In this document: positions 54,890 to 64,000 of the stretch, piece after piece | How the letters are laid out: every line of letters begins with the position of its first letter | Numbering within the stretch: the stretch's first letter is position 1 | DNA from: Saccopteryx bilineata | Lineage: Eukaryota; Chordata; Mammalia; Chiroptera; Emballonuridae | Length of the DNA stretch: 64,000 nucleotides | Direction: 5' to 3' | Assembly (NCBI RefSeq): GCF_036850765.1 | Contig: NC_089493.1 | Span: forward strand, 129,710,239 to 129,774,238 | The notes under the pieces: model-generated | The model's input: only the letters and a program-made list of their open reading frames with translations | Databases searched by the model: none | Told to the model about the DNA's origin: nothing | Position numbers and translations under genes: made by a program

Positions 54890-55600
54890 GTGTCTGGCAT
54901 GGCACAGCTGTGTCTTGGGTTGTCACTTAGCATAATGTTTCTGAGATTCATACATGTTGTTGTGTCTCGGTAGTTTAATTATTTTTATTGGTGAGTAGTA
55001 TTCCATAGTATAGATGGATGTAGCAATGATTTTTTTTGTTTGTTTGTTTGTTTTTTTTTGTTTTTTTTTGTTTTTGCATTTTTTTTTTCTGAAGCTGGAA
55101 ACGGAGAGACAGTCAGACAGACTCCCGCGTGCGCCCGATAGGGATCCACCCAGCACGCCCACCAGGGGGCGACGCTCTGCCCACCAGGGGGCGATGCTCT
55201 GCCCATCCTGGGCGTCGCCATGTTGCGACCCTCCTGGGCGTCGCCATGTTGTAGCAATGATTTTTTAAGCCACTAGCTGAGTGGACATTCACATTGTTTC
55301 TAGTTTTTGATGATTATGAATAATGCTGTTAATAAACATGTAGATACAGGTTTTTGCATGAGCACATGTTTTCATTTTTCTTCAGTAAGTACCCAAGAAT
55401 GGAACTGACAGGTGGTACCGTAAAGCTGTGTTCCACTCGGTGAGAAACCCTCTTTTCTGAGTGGACATACCTTTCGCACCCTCCTAACAATGGATGCGTT
55501 CTTCTGGATCCTAGCTAGCACTTGATAATTTCAGTTTAAAAACGTTCTCCTTTTTCAGCCACTCTGATAGATACATAGTGCTATTTCATCATGTTACAAT
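54890..55600 (-). mobile_element. L1 3'-end fragment, antisense, split by a SINE
   Basis: Plus-strand GAGTAGTATTCCATAGTATAGATGG before the SINE, and GGACATTCACATTGTTTCTAG, TAATGCTGTTAATAAACATG and CAGGTGGTACCGTAAAG after it, are typical antisense L1 ORF2 C-terminal/3' UTR sequence. Confidence 0.75.
55036..55250 (-). mobile_element. Long tRNA-derived SINE, antisense, strongly 5'-truncated, with internal duplication
   Basis: Only the 3' half is present. A TCCTGGGCGTCGCCATGTTG unit occurs twice in tandem at the right end. The duplication GTAGCAATGATTTTTT flanks it at 55020-55035 and 55251-55266. Confidence 0.93.
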
Positions 55601-56425
55601 GCCATGGCAGCTCTGTTGACTGACAGTCTCAACTGTCTCAAATGAAACTGAGACAAAAAGGAAACGGGAAAAGGAAAACATCTCCTGTGAAATTGAAGGA
55701 TGGGAAGGGTGTGGGAAAAGCTCCTGGGAAATGTGTGTGACCCTGAACACATTCTGGGTAAAGAACCAACTTTCTGCAGAAGATGAGTTGAAGGGGGCAT
55801 CTACCAGACTCTCCCCTCTCCTGAAGCTCTCACCCACAGCCTTAAAATTTCTTCAGCAGAAAGGAATTGGGGAGGAGGAGCGAGAGCTCTTGCTCAGAAA
55901 GGCCTCTCTCAGCTGATGGCAGCCCTGTGAGCTCTAAGAGGGACAGTCTGCTGTCAATCTGTTGCTGCTCCAGCCAGAACCAGGCTCACTGACTGACTCT
56001 TGCCTATGGAATGAATGTATGAGTGTCTCTAGTCTAAGTGACTCCCTCGCCCCATCCTTTTGTGAACACTGCCCAGAAACAGTGACTACACTCTGCCAGC
56101 CTGGGGGGAAGTCGTTGTTGCTCGCTGCAGGTCTGATCTGTGGCCCATCTGTGGTCCTGTTTCCTCACAACCTCTCACACTATTCAACCCTCCGTTCTTC
56201 CCTTCCTATGGCTTCACCTCTGGAGCTGACACAGCCTCGTTAACAACTCCCTCTCTGATCCATCTTGTCTGCAGTGGATGCCAAATTCATAATCATGGTT
56301 TCTTACCCAGCCTTGCTCATGCCCAAGTGCCTGTACTGGCTCCTAGACACCCACAAGAGAAAAGCCAATGGGACAGTGACACATTTCTCAGCCTAACCTC
56401 AATGCTCCCTGCTCTAGAGTGACAA
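55601..56425. other. Intergenic, nothing recognised
   Basis: Frames of 61-93 residues on both strands show no family features. Confidence 0.45.
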
Positions 56426-56497
56426 TATAAGCACCTACTTTTTGTGCAGTTGTAAGGAGATGGTATAAATTAAGGGTCTGGCACATAGTAGCTATTT
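56426..56497 (-). repeat. Possible MIR fragment
   Basis: A short MIR-like end, with GTCTGGCACATAGTAGCTATTTAAA. Confidence 0.45.
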
Positions 56498-56509
56498 AAA
56501 GAATGATAG

Positions 56510-56910
56510 TCTGACAAGGCAGTGGTGTAGTGGATAGAGTGTCAGACTGGGATGCAGAGGACCCAGGCTTGAAACCCCAAGGTCACTGGTTTGAGCACGG
56601 GCTCATCTGGTTAGAGTGCAGGCTCACCAGCTTGAGCTCAGGGTTCCCAGTTTAAGTGTGATATCATAAACACAACTCCATGGTCGTTGGCTTGAGCCCA
56701 AAGATCGCTGCCTTGAGCGCAAGATCACTGGCTTGTGCAAGGGGTCACTGGCTCGGCTGGAGCCCCCCGGTCAAGGCACATATGAGAAAGCAACCAATAA
56801 ACAACTAAGGTGCCACAACTATGAGTTGATGCTTCTCATCTCTCTCCTGTCTGTCTGTCCTTGTCTGTCCCCCCACCTTTCTCTGTCTCTCTTGCTTAAA
56901 AAAAGAAAAA
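56510..56910 (+). mobile_element. Rhin-1-like SINE with extra body units
   Basis: The head TCTGACAAGGCAGTGGTGTA is followed by a longer body with repeated CTTGAGCCCAAAG units. The duplication AAAGAATGATAG is at 56498-56509 and 56911-56922. Confidence 0.92.
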
Positions 56911-56988
56911 AAAGAATGATAGATAGGATTTTCGGTAATTTCTGCCTTGAGTAAGAAAAAAAAGAAAGGTTAAAAACAGGGACATATT

Positions 56989-57150
56989 ACCTGACCTGTG
57001 GTGGCGCAGTGGATAAAGCGTCGACCTGGGATGCTGAGGTTGCTGGTTCGAGGCCCCCAGCTTTCCTGGTCAAGGCACATGTGAGAAGCAACTATGAGTT
57101 GATGCCTCCCATTTCCCCTCCCCAAAATCAATAAATAAAATCTTTAAAAA
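56989..57150 (+). mobile_element. Short VES-like SINE
   Basis: The head CCTGACCTGTGGTGGCGCAG is followed by GGATAAAGCGTCGACCTGGG. The tail AAATCAATAAATAAAATC is followed closely by the next SINE. Confidence 0.92.
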
Positions 57151-57163
57151 GAAACAAACAGGG

Positions 57164-57535
57164 CCCTGGCCGTTTGGCTCAGTGGTAGAGCGTCGGCCTG
57201 GCGTGCAGAAGTCGCGGGTTCGATTCCCCGCCAGGGCACAGGAGAGGCACCCATCTGCTTCTCCACCCCTCCCCCTCTCCTTCCTCTCTGTCTCTCTCTT
57301 CCCCTCCCACAGCCAAGGCTCCATTGGAGCAAAGATGGCCCAGGCGCTGGGGATGGCTCCTTGGCCTCTGCCCCAGGCGCTGGAGTGGCTCTGGTAGCAA
57401 AAGAGCGACACCCCGGAGGGGCAGAGCGTCGCCCCCTGGTGGGCGTGCCGGGTGGATCCCGGTCGGGCGCATGCGGGAGTCTGTCTGACTGTCTCTCCCT
57501 GTTTCCAGCTTCAGAAATTAATTAATTAATTAAAA
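57164..57535 (+). mobile_element. Long tRNA-derived SINE
   Basis: It is complete from GCCCTGGCCGTTTGGCTCAG to CCAGCTTCAGAAATTAATTA with an (ATTA)n tail. It is flanked by AAAGAAACAAACAGG / AAAGGGAAACAAATAGG. Confidence 0.94.
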
Positions 57536-57845
57536 AAGGGAAACAAATAGGAATATAATTAAATAATTTTTCTGATCTCATCACAGCCAAAACTGGAGGA
57601 TTCTTTCCTAAAAACGTCAGAGACAATACCTGGGAGAGACAGGGGTTAGGGTATTGGTGCTGCTGCCTTTAAGCATCCTCACCCTGGCATCTGAGGTACC
57701 CCCAGCCTAATGGCTCACATACTTGAGGAGAAGCTGGTCAGCCAAGGTGCTCCACCGAACTGCCTTCTACCCCTCCTTCCCCTAGACAGCCCTCCTCCTT
57801 GGAGGTTAGCCTCGCAGGTTAAAAGACCAAGTGAGCAGCAGAAAG

Positions 57846-58598
57846 CATTGCCATCTCTTCCTGTCATCTGTCCATGTACTATAATGCTGCACATCAATGT
57901 CCTGGCTGACACCTTCTAAAGCACCAACAATGACAAACAAAGAGGCAAACTCCAGGTTCTTATTAGGCCATGTTACAAAGTCACCGCCCAGTTTCCAACT
58001 GTGACGATGAGGCATGGTTACATTGGCAAATTTGACATCACAGATGACCACAGGTCTGGGGAAATTGCTGTGAATCCCATAGCAGGTTAAACAGGTGTGC
58101 AGTGGTCAGTCCAATATGATGAGCAACTCAAAGATCTAGAAAAATGGCAGAACCACCTGCTTCTGTCCCGTCAGTTTGGTTTCACTGTACTTAGAACCTC
58201 AGAGGACAGCAAAGTCCAGGAAGAAACAAGAGGAGAACACAGCCCTGGCCGGTTGGCTCAGCAGTAGGGTGTTGGCCTGGCGTGTGGAAGTCCCAGGTTT
58301 GATTCCTGGCCAGGGCACACAGGAGAAGCACCCATCTGCTTCTCCATCCTTCCTCCTCTCCTTTCTCTCTATCTCTTTCTTGCCCTCTTGCAGCCAAGGC
58401 TCCATTGGAGCAAAGTTGCCCGGGTGCTGAGGATGGCTCCATGGCTTCTGCCTCAGGTGCTAGAATGGTTCCAGTTGCAATGGAGCAATGGCCCAGATGG
58501 GCAGAGCATCGCCCCCTAGTGGGCATGCCAGGTGGATCCTGGTTGGGCACACATAGGAGTCTATCTCTACTTCCCTGCTTCTCACTTCAGAAAAATAC

Positions 58599-58629
<31 letters not shown>

Positions 58630-58705
58630 GAACACAGAGGGAACATCCTGGGATTCTTTTTCTAGAGATTGAACACATACATACAAATAAAACCTCTCAA
58701 TGGAA
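57846..58705 (+). pseudogene. RPS15A: Processed pseudogene of ribosomal protein RPS15A, split by a SINE
   Basis: The reading starts at ATG 57884 (INVLAD), with intronless similarity to RPS15[45 protein letters not shown] and SRQFGFTVL. After the SINE (58242-58623) comes GNILGFFF and the stop TAG at 58663-58665, the native RPS15A ending. A 3' UTR with AATAAA at 58686-58691 follows. Premature stops (e.g. at codon 12) and small indels show it is dead. The absence of introns and the presence of the 3' UTR identify a retrocopy. Where the poly(A) tail should be there is a purine (GAAA/GGAA)n repeat. Confidence 0.93.
58242..58623 (+). mobile_element. Long tRNA-derived SINE inside the RPS15A pseudogene
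   Basis: It starts GCCCTGGCCGGTTGGCTCAG and ends in about 26 A. The target duplication AGAGGAGAACACAG is at 58229-58242 and 58624-58637 and falls within the pseudogene sequence. Confidence 0.95.
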
Positions 58706-58768
58706 GAAAGAAAGAGAAGAAGGAAGGAAGGAAGGAAGGAAGGAAGGAAGGAAGGAAGGAAGGAAGGG
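58702..58768. repeat. (GAAA)n(GGAA)n purine microsatellite
   Basis: The tract lies immediately 3' of the pseudogene's poly(A) signal, with about 11 GGAA/GAAG units. It probably grew out of the retrocopy's poly(A) tail. Confidence 0.9.
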
Positions 58769-60640
58769 AGGGGCACAGTCAGTGAAGAACTCGCATTCCC
58801 AGTGGGGCAATTGGGGTCACCTCATGGGTGTGCTTTGTGAAGGAGGAAGATAAAAGATAAACCAACAGAACATGGTCTTTCCCTAGCTGCTCCCTGAGGG
58901 AAAATCCTGAGGTAGGACTAGGCAGGGGGGAACAGAAAAGGCTAATGATAGTGGGAATTCTTCCAAGAAAAAGACCCTCAAAACATCTCCAAAACCATGG
59001 ACTACTTGGAGTAGCAAGTTCCCTAGCATTGAATGTGTTCTAAGAAGGAACGTAACAATTGAGTACCAGGGAGAGGCATGAAGCTTTGCATGGGCTCTGT
59101 GACAAGATGTCTTGTCATTCTGGGTCCTACAGCTGAGAGGGGCTGGGGGTTTCAAAGGGCTTCAAGCAACAATCAACAAAAGGCACTAAAGTAAGTCATT
59201 AAGGAAAGGGACTTCTAATACTAGGCAATGTCAACACAGGGAGATGTTGTTATAAAGTGACCAGTGAGTCCCAAAGAGACACCAGAATTCCAGAATTTGA
59301 GAGGAGTTTATCCAAAGCAGGCAGCTGGGGCAAAACAAATTCCATATCAGCAGCCTGAGAGACAAGAGTTTTAGGGTTTTATAAGCCACAGCTGGTGCAA
59401 AAAGCTATTTCACATAAGCAGAAACTAGCAGTTACTTATCATGTTAGTTCATCTCTACTTTGCAAGCCTTTTCAACCTTTTGCTAACAGTAAATACATCT
59501 TGTGGTCTCTATCTTAGTTTGCAAGTTTGCACAGAAACATAAAAATTTTCCAAGTGGGGGTTACAGAGAGCGTAGAAAATACAAGAAATGGCATTTACTT
59601 TTTCTACAGTTTTACAATTTCCTGGCACCTTGTCACAATGTATTCAAAGGTAGGTCAGTTCTAGTACAGTTCTGTACTGGGTCCTCCAATAATGTTGCTT
59701 CATTGCAGTGTTGATGAGGAGAAAACACCGATCCTTGGACCCTGCCCGGTGGCATTGCTGTCTGTGTGGAATTGGCGTGTTCCCCTCATGTTTTCATGGG
59801 TTCCCTCCCACATCACAAAGCTGTGTGTGCACATGAGATGAACTGGTGTGCCTCCATTATCCCAGTCTGAGTGAGTGCAGAAGAGGGTCCTGTTCTGGGC
59901 AGGGCCTGCCTGGTGTCCTGCACTGCCAGGAGAGGCTCCAGCACCCCTCACCCTTGAACTGGAATGAGTTGGAAAATCATTCTCATTTATATTCATCTTT
60001 CTTAAACATGTGTATAGTTCATGTTTATATCAATGTTTAGTATTAGAGGGGTTTGGGGTCTTTATTTAAAAGTCTGGTGATATTTTGTGACCAGAAATAT
60101 GCCATCAGAACCTTATTCTTATTGATGTCAGCCTGAGGCAAAATTAGTTTTCTTATATGTATGCCATTTTGATTAAAATCACCATTTGCAAGAACCCATT
60201 GGTGATGCTCAGTGAAGACTTTGTATATTTGGAGAAGGCACGTTATTCTTTAACAGTAAGACTAAAGAAAGTAATTAGAAACTTCAGGAAGATCGGAAGC
60301 CATACAAAGAAGCTGTTACCCAACTATAAAGCAAACAGAATATGTCTCATGACTTTAAGCAGCTGATGGAGCCCCAAGAAAAAGGAAAGCATAGGACCTC
60401 AATGTGTTTCTAGACACCCTGGAAGTGGCCTAGGCATCATTACATTGCGTCAGAGCAGGAGGAAGTGCAATCCTTGGCTACACACTCCTTGGCTCAGCAG
60501 CAAACTGTACTCACTTAGGCACCAAAACAATATTGGTTTATTGATATTTAAAAAAAACTTTTGAAGTCAGTCTATAGACAAAATGCAACTGTCCTCAGTC
60601 CTCATTATACCTTCAAAACAGTATATAAATATGATCTTCT
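58769..60640. other. Intergenic, possible old LTR-like remnants
   Basis: The part at about 59280-59400 (CAGAATTTGAGAGGAGTTTATCC, AGGGTTTTATAAGCC) resembles decayed antisense LTR sequence but I cannot place it. A 69-residue frame at 60157-60366 has no recognised family. Confidence 0.35.
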
Positions 60641-60800
60641 TAAAATTTTTTTAAATTTATAGATTTTAGAGACAGAAGAAGGGAAAGACAGAAACATCAA
60701 TCTATTCCTATATGTGTCCTGACCAAAACTCAAACGTACAATCTTTTTTGCACGTGCATATTGGGTTGATGCTCCAATTAACCAAGCCACCTGGCTGAGG
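60641..60800 (-). mobile_element. Old VES-like SINE, antisense
   Basis: TTTATAGATTTTAGAGACAG at left and AACCAAGCCACCTGGCTGAGG at right, with GTGTCCTGACCAAAACTCAAACG as the decayed B-box side. Confidence 0.75.
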
Positions 60801-61049
60801 TTATCTTACTGTCTTTTATAACGTTGAAGTAAGACTATTATAGACAACAGTGTAAAATTTTGCATCTTCTATAGTAGGAAGTAGATAAATTGAATCTCCA
60901 CTATGTGGAGTGAGAAGTCAGGTGTACTTATTTAGAGCTCAAATGTAACCAAGAGAAGAACCAAGAATATTGTAACTAGCAAAATCCAGGCAGAGTAAAG
61001 GGTGGGAAGAATGGAATAGGTGAGTAAAACTTTATTTTTTCATAGGAGT

Positions 61050-61475
61050 GTTCATTTCCTGGGGTTGCAAGAAACTGGGTGACTTCAACCACAGAATTAT
61101 TGTCACACAGTTCTGGAGCTTGGAGATATGAGATCAGGGTGTCGACATGGATGGTCCCTTCTAAGGCTACGGCAGAAGCTCTGCCCTTCTCCCCAGGGCT
61201 GGCGGTTGCCCACAGACTTGGGTGGTGTTTTCCTTGCAGATGTGCCACTCCAATATCTGTATCTTCACAAATCATGTGCTCCTCTGTGTTCTTTTTTGAT
61301 GAGATCACCAATTCTATTAAGTTAGGGCCCACCCTAATGACTTCATTTTAACTTGATTACCGCTTTAAAGATGATGATATTGCCAAATAAGGTCTCATTC
61401 TGCGGTACTGGAGGTTAGGACATGAGCACATCTCCTTGGAGAGAATACAATTCAACCCATAAAAAAGTCAGTAGA
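61050..61475 (-). repeat. Ancient mammalian interspersed repeat, family not assigned
   Basis: It contains GTCACACAGTTCTGGAGCTTGGAG, TTAGGGCCCACCCTAATGAC, TTTTAACTTGATTACC and GGTACTGGAGGTTAGGAC, a combination I know from a dispersed mammalian repeat. I am unsure of its name, and the strand call is a guess. Confidence 0.55.
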
Positions 61476-61619
61476 TGTTGTCTGAAGTTTCTGTATTAAG
61501 ACAAGAGAGTCTATGCATATAATTGGGGACCTATGCAGGTCAGTGTTGCTTTAATCCAGGTGAGGGGCCCCTGCCCTGACCCCTGTGCATTATAGGACTC
61601 TCCCTTGACCCTCCTCTGG

Positions 61620-61795
61620 CTTAGAGTTACCAGATTTGGAAATTTCAGATAAACAATGAGTAGGTTTATTTTTGTTTTGTTTCGTTTTTAGCACAAATAT
61701 GTCCATTGTAATATTTGGGACATACTTATACTAAAAAATTATTATTTGTCTGAACAGATTTAACTGGGTGTTCCATATTTTATCTGGCAATCCTA
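61620..61795. repeat. Ancient interspersed repeat, family not assigned
   Basis: The segments GGGACATACTTATACTAAAAAATTATT and TTAACTGGGTGTTCCATATTTTATCTGGCAATCC are shared with a common mammalian repeat end. The family name is not recalled with certainty. Confidence 0.45.
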
Positions 61796-63018
61796 CTCTG
61801 GCCATGCCTTTCCAAGGGGAACTTTCCCCTAAAGCCTGCATCCCCATTTCTGGACCAAGCTTCTAGGACCTGAGACCCTGGCATCCTCTGCTCAAATAGA
61901 ATGGCCGGAGCCTGCTTCCAGGTCCTGTGTAAGTCTTTTCACCCTGACCACTCTTCCACAGGGAGGACCCCTCCAGACCAAGTCAGTGTGAGGGAGGTGG
62001 CTCATGCAGACAGAACTTGAGTGTGAAGGCTGCTGTGTCTACCTAGGTATGCACAGCCCCTCTTGAGGGGCAGGGAGAGAAATAGGACAACTGCCAGACT
62101 GCAAGTCTGGCTCTATCTGCCTGGCTAGTCCTGGTGAAGGACTCAGAGGAGTTCAGGAATTCTCAGTTTAAATTTGGCCTTCAAGTGGTTAGGAAAGCGC
62201 AATTGTCAAGGTAGGAAAATAGAATATATTACGTAGTTGGTAGGATTTATAACTTTTACATACATAGACATATGGTCTGTATGCCTCTACATGTACCTCC
62301 CCCTAGGCCTTGCACATGTTATAGGCAGGACTGACATGTGTGACTACAGTGGAACTAAAAACAGTAACCATTCCAAGTTGTTGCCTCTGGGGAATGGATG
62401 GAGGGAAGGAAAGACGGGGACAGAGAACTGCAGCACTTTGTTATAAAATTGTCAGTCTGTTTTATCATTTGCATTCTTTGCTTTGTTATGAAAATTGAAT
62501 TCCCAACTTCTCTGTCACATCTCCCTAGTACTGAGTTCTCACTTTCCTGACCCTCGACCCTTGACCCTCTTGACCCTCAGAGCTGTGAAGCATCCTGCCC
62601 CACCTGGGCGTCCTGTACAGAGGCTTCTACAGCCAGTGCCCCACCCTTGAGCATGCTGGCTGCCTGTCTGCCCTGAAAGGTTGCCTTGAACTGAAGCCAG
62701 CATGATCACGTGTCCTGGCTCTCCCCATTGTCAGCAGCCTTTCCCCCCTTCATCTCCAATGGGTGTTTGCATCCCTTGTCACGCACTGAGGTTTGGGAAA
62801 GCCTGGAGGCCAGCCTGCATCCTCTTCCTGGCAGTGGGTGTGCCGTAGCAGTGGTGGCGGCATTCCATGGAAATGTGTTGCAGCCTGACCTGTGCTGAGC
62901 CACATGTGTCTGCGGTCCTGACCCTCCCCCTGACCGACCCCACCTTTGCACCCTTGTTCTCCTCACAGCTCAGTCTCTGCCCCTCCCTCTCTCTCTGCCC
63001 CATCTCCCTGTTTCTCTT
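61796..63018. other. Intergenic, nothing recognised
   Basis: Frames of 62-98 residues at 62706-63136 are interleaved on both strands without domains. Confidence 0.45.
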
Positions 63019-63380
63019 TGTGAAGCCAGTATCCACGGCCACTATCACAGCTGCCTGGCCCATGCAGGTTCTCATTGGATTCGAACAGACGGTAATGAAA
63101 CAACGGAGCCAAAAACTGGTGGGCCATCATCTTTAATCCAATATACAAAATAGGGAAGTTTCTAATACAAAGTCATTTATCTGAGGCATGATGGGATTGT
63201 ACCACCCCACATCAAAAAGGGTGGGAAAGGCTTAGTACTAAAACCAAGCCCCGGGCTACAAGGATCCTGCCTGCCCACACCCCGCCCCCAACACACATTA
63301 ATATCACCTGGGTGACAGGCTTCCATGTGGGCAGCGCCATCTTTAACAAAGTGAGCATAATATATTTTATCTGCCCAACA
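63019..63380 (-). mobile_element. 3' LTR of a second family-B element, internally deleted
   Basis: On the minus strand it runs from TGTTGGGCAGATAAAATATA (63380) to GGCTTCACA (63019). At 362 bp it is half the length of the 31005-31731 copy. The segment holding the TATA box and R is missing between two copies of TTTAATCC present in the full-length LTR. Confidence 0.88.
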
Positions 63381-64000
63381 ATCCACCTCTATGCCCACTT
63401 TACTACCCACAATCTATACCACTGGCATCCCTGTACAAGGAAATTAGCACATTACACAAATTACAACAGCACAAATCATACAGTTTCAACAATTACAAAG
63501 TCTCTGAGCACTTAGCCCAAAGCACAAAATGTCCTCGGCCTTCTTTCTAGCCATGGGAAAAGCTTCCCAGGGCAGGGGAGTGCTTTCAGCAAAGCCACCC
63601 CTCACCCCCATCAGGGTATTTCACATTGTCCAAAATCTGTAAGTCCATCCAACAAAGGAGTCAGTGCCCACTCCGGTCGTAGTCCAGGAATCAGTCCACG
63701 CACATGGGGCGTCAGCCAACCCCCTTATTCCTGCCATCCTGGCAGGTCTTACACTGTCCCAAAGAGGGGCATGTGGCAATGGCAGTCAGCATTTCCATCT
63801 TGGCTCTGGAGAGTATGATGGCGTCCAGCCCTATGTTCCCAAATCGCAGACCTACCAGGGACATAGCAAGTATTCCTTGCTGCTGGGCTCTCATCTTCTG
63901 GAGACTGCGGATTGCAACTCCAGCCCAATTCTCCTCATCCTCCAAAGAGGAACTGAAAACACCAGCTCCTGTTGCCGGTCTCAAGCCCTGGGCTGCTACA
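63381..64000 (-). mobile_element. Internal region of the second family-B element, cut by the window edge
   Basis: It is collinear with 29639-30290 of the first copy at high identity. A minus-strand frame at 63984-63712 (90 codons, open to the window side) contains SLEDEENWAGVAIRSLQKM and CPSLGQCKTCQDGRN, matching frame pieces in the first copy. The 5' part, where the hydrophobic and coiled-coil segments would be, lies outside the window. Confidence 0.85.

Noticed and set aside
26000..64000. Search for ISLR, the gene that follows ISLR2 in human
   Set aside because: No LRR/Ig frame resembling ISLR was found on either strand. It presumably lies right of the window.
1..64000. CRISPR arrays, bacterial operons, phage or toxin systems
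   Set aside because: The window is vertebrate nuclear DNA with introns, poly(A) signals and retroposons. No regularly spaced repeat array exists.

Overview
This is a stretch of mammalian nuclear DNA, almost certainly from a bat. It is dense in tRNA-derived SINEs of three kinds: a long one with a 'CCCTGGCCGGTTGGCTCAG' head, a Rhin-1-like one with a 'GCCTGACCAGGYGGTGGCGCAG' head, and a short VES-like one. It also holds nonautonomous hAT elements, L1 and LTR elements. I know these SINE types from bats, and the Rhin-1-like copies point to the horseshoe/leaf-nosed bat lineage. That lineage call rests on memory, not on a search.

Only two protein-coding loci are supported. At the left edge are the last two coding exons and the 3' UTR of PML (isoform I end, plus strand, about 819-4565). 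A CpG-rich region follows (about 17.5-20.8 kb), then ISLR2 (plus strand), whose 742-codon reading frame at 22198-24426 sits in one exon with a 3' UTR ending near 25.87 kb. PML followed by ISLR2 on the same strand matches human 15q24 gene order. ISLR, the next gene there, is not in the window.

The region between PML and ISLR2 (4.6-17.5 kb) is mostly unrecognised single-copy sequence with scattered MIR and SINE copies. From 26 kb rightwards the window is a repeat-rich intergenic region. It contains an LTR retroelement family (one two-LTR copy at 29.1-31.7 kb, a U3 fragment at 32.6 kb, a 5'-truncated lone LTR at 33.8-34.4 kb, and one copy running off the right edge from 63.0 kb). It also has two other solo LTRs, antisense L1 sequence at 37-48 kb, a decayed hAT transposase gene at 52.4-54.4 kb, and a processed RPS15A pseudogene at 57.8-58.7 kb.

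The most unusual observations are: (1) the LTR element's short internal region carries no recognisable gag/pol/env but has an open frame for a predicted membrane-anchored coiled-coil protein starting right after the 5' LTR; (2) a perfect 187-bp inverted repeat (32423-32609 and 33399-33585) whose left arm ends exactly where a 137-bp LTR fragment sits between 18-bp direct repeats; (3) an L1 insertion with a 44-bp segment between two A-tracts that looks like a 3' transduction.
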